Shown here in pieces: positions 33,125 through 33,219 of a DNA stretch of 33,219 bases. The position numbers were made by a program, and so were the translations under genes. The DNA comes from Candidatus Sulfopaludibacter sp. (GTDB lineage: Bacteria; Acidobacteriota; Terriglobia; Bryobacterales; Bryobacteraceae). The stretch's first letter is position 1. Each line of letters begins with the position of its first letter. The DNA is taken from NCBI GenBank assembly GCA_031292755.1, contig JARLGM010000069.1, forward strand, positions 1 through 33,219, read 5' to 3'. The notes beneath the pieces are model-generated. The model was given only the letters and a program-made list of their open reading frames with translations, was not told where the DNA came from and did not search any database.

Positions 33125-33219
33125 ATTCTCCACCTCTCATTTCAGCCAATCCCGCCAGCCGTTGTAAATTGCTCTCCGGCACAGACATTTGAATTCTTGT
33201 CCAGTAATGGCGGTACCTG

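Overview
The window comes from a GC-rich genome that is most likely a member of the Acidobacteriota, probably the Solibacter/Bryobacter group. The pointers are protein families typical of that group: two proteins with the Solibacter-type C-terminal domain (TIGR03437), two acidobacterial VWFA-related proteins (TIGR03436 type), an ADOP-type orphan permease (TIGR03434 type), an Oar-like TonB-dependent receptor end, and transthyretin-like carboxypeptidase-regulatory proteins. These assignments come from reading the translations, not from a search. No rRNA, tRNA, CRISPR array, transposase or phage gene was seen, so this looks like an ordinary chromosomal segment rich in cell-envelope functions.

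Layout. 1-828: end of a TonB-dependent receptor. 832-2514 (minus): KDPG-type aldolase and a Gfo/Idh/MocA oxidoreductase in one operon, for sugar-acid catabolism. 2552-4332 (plus): a family 2 glycosyltransferase, a small membrane/coiled-coil protein and a small cytochrome c. 4363-8985 (minus): an S41-family protein that has lost its catalytic residues, ClpC, and a LolD-like ATPase just upstream of clpC. 9291-15541: two large exported TIGR03437 proteins diverge from a shared upstream region; the plus-strand one is followed by a small outer-membrane barrel and a strong intrinsic terminator. 15912-17057: a membrane-anchored EF-hand protein. 17105-21876: an apparent operon of two VWFA proteins, a SoxC-like sulfite dehydrogenase with a Tat lipoprotein signal, and a short SoxD-like cytochrome c. 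22096-24558: the ADOP permease.

24571-33124 is entirely minus strand. In transcription order it holds a NarL/LuxR-type response regulator with its own terminator, an unknown lipoprotein, two paralogous carboxypeptidase-regulatory-domain proteins (the first broken by a one-base frameshift), and a tight four-gene cassette: a nine-EF-hand secreted protein, a two-EF-hand membrane protein, an ApbE flavin transferase fused to DUF2271, and a PepSY-type membrane protein.

The most intriguing unit is this last cassette. It looks like an extracytoplasmic flavin/electron-transfer system joined to calcium-binding proteins. One of its EF-hand proteins is a full-length paralogue of the EF-hand protein at 15912-17057. 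Other points worth checking are the catalytically dead S41 homologue, the apparent ATT start inside the VWFA/sox operon, and the frameshift at a C/G run near 29828-29835.
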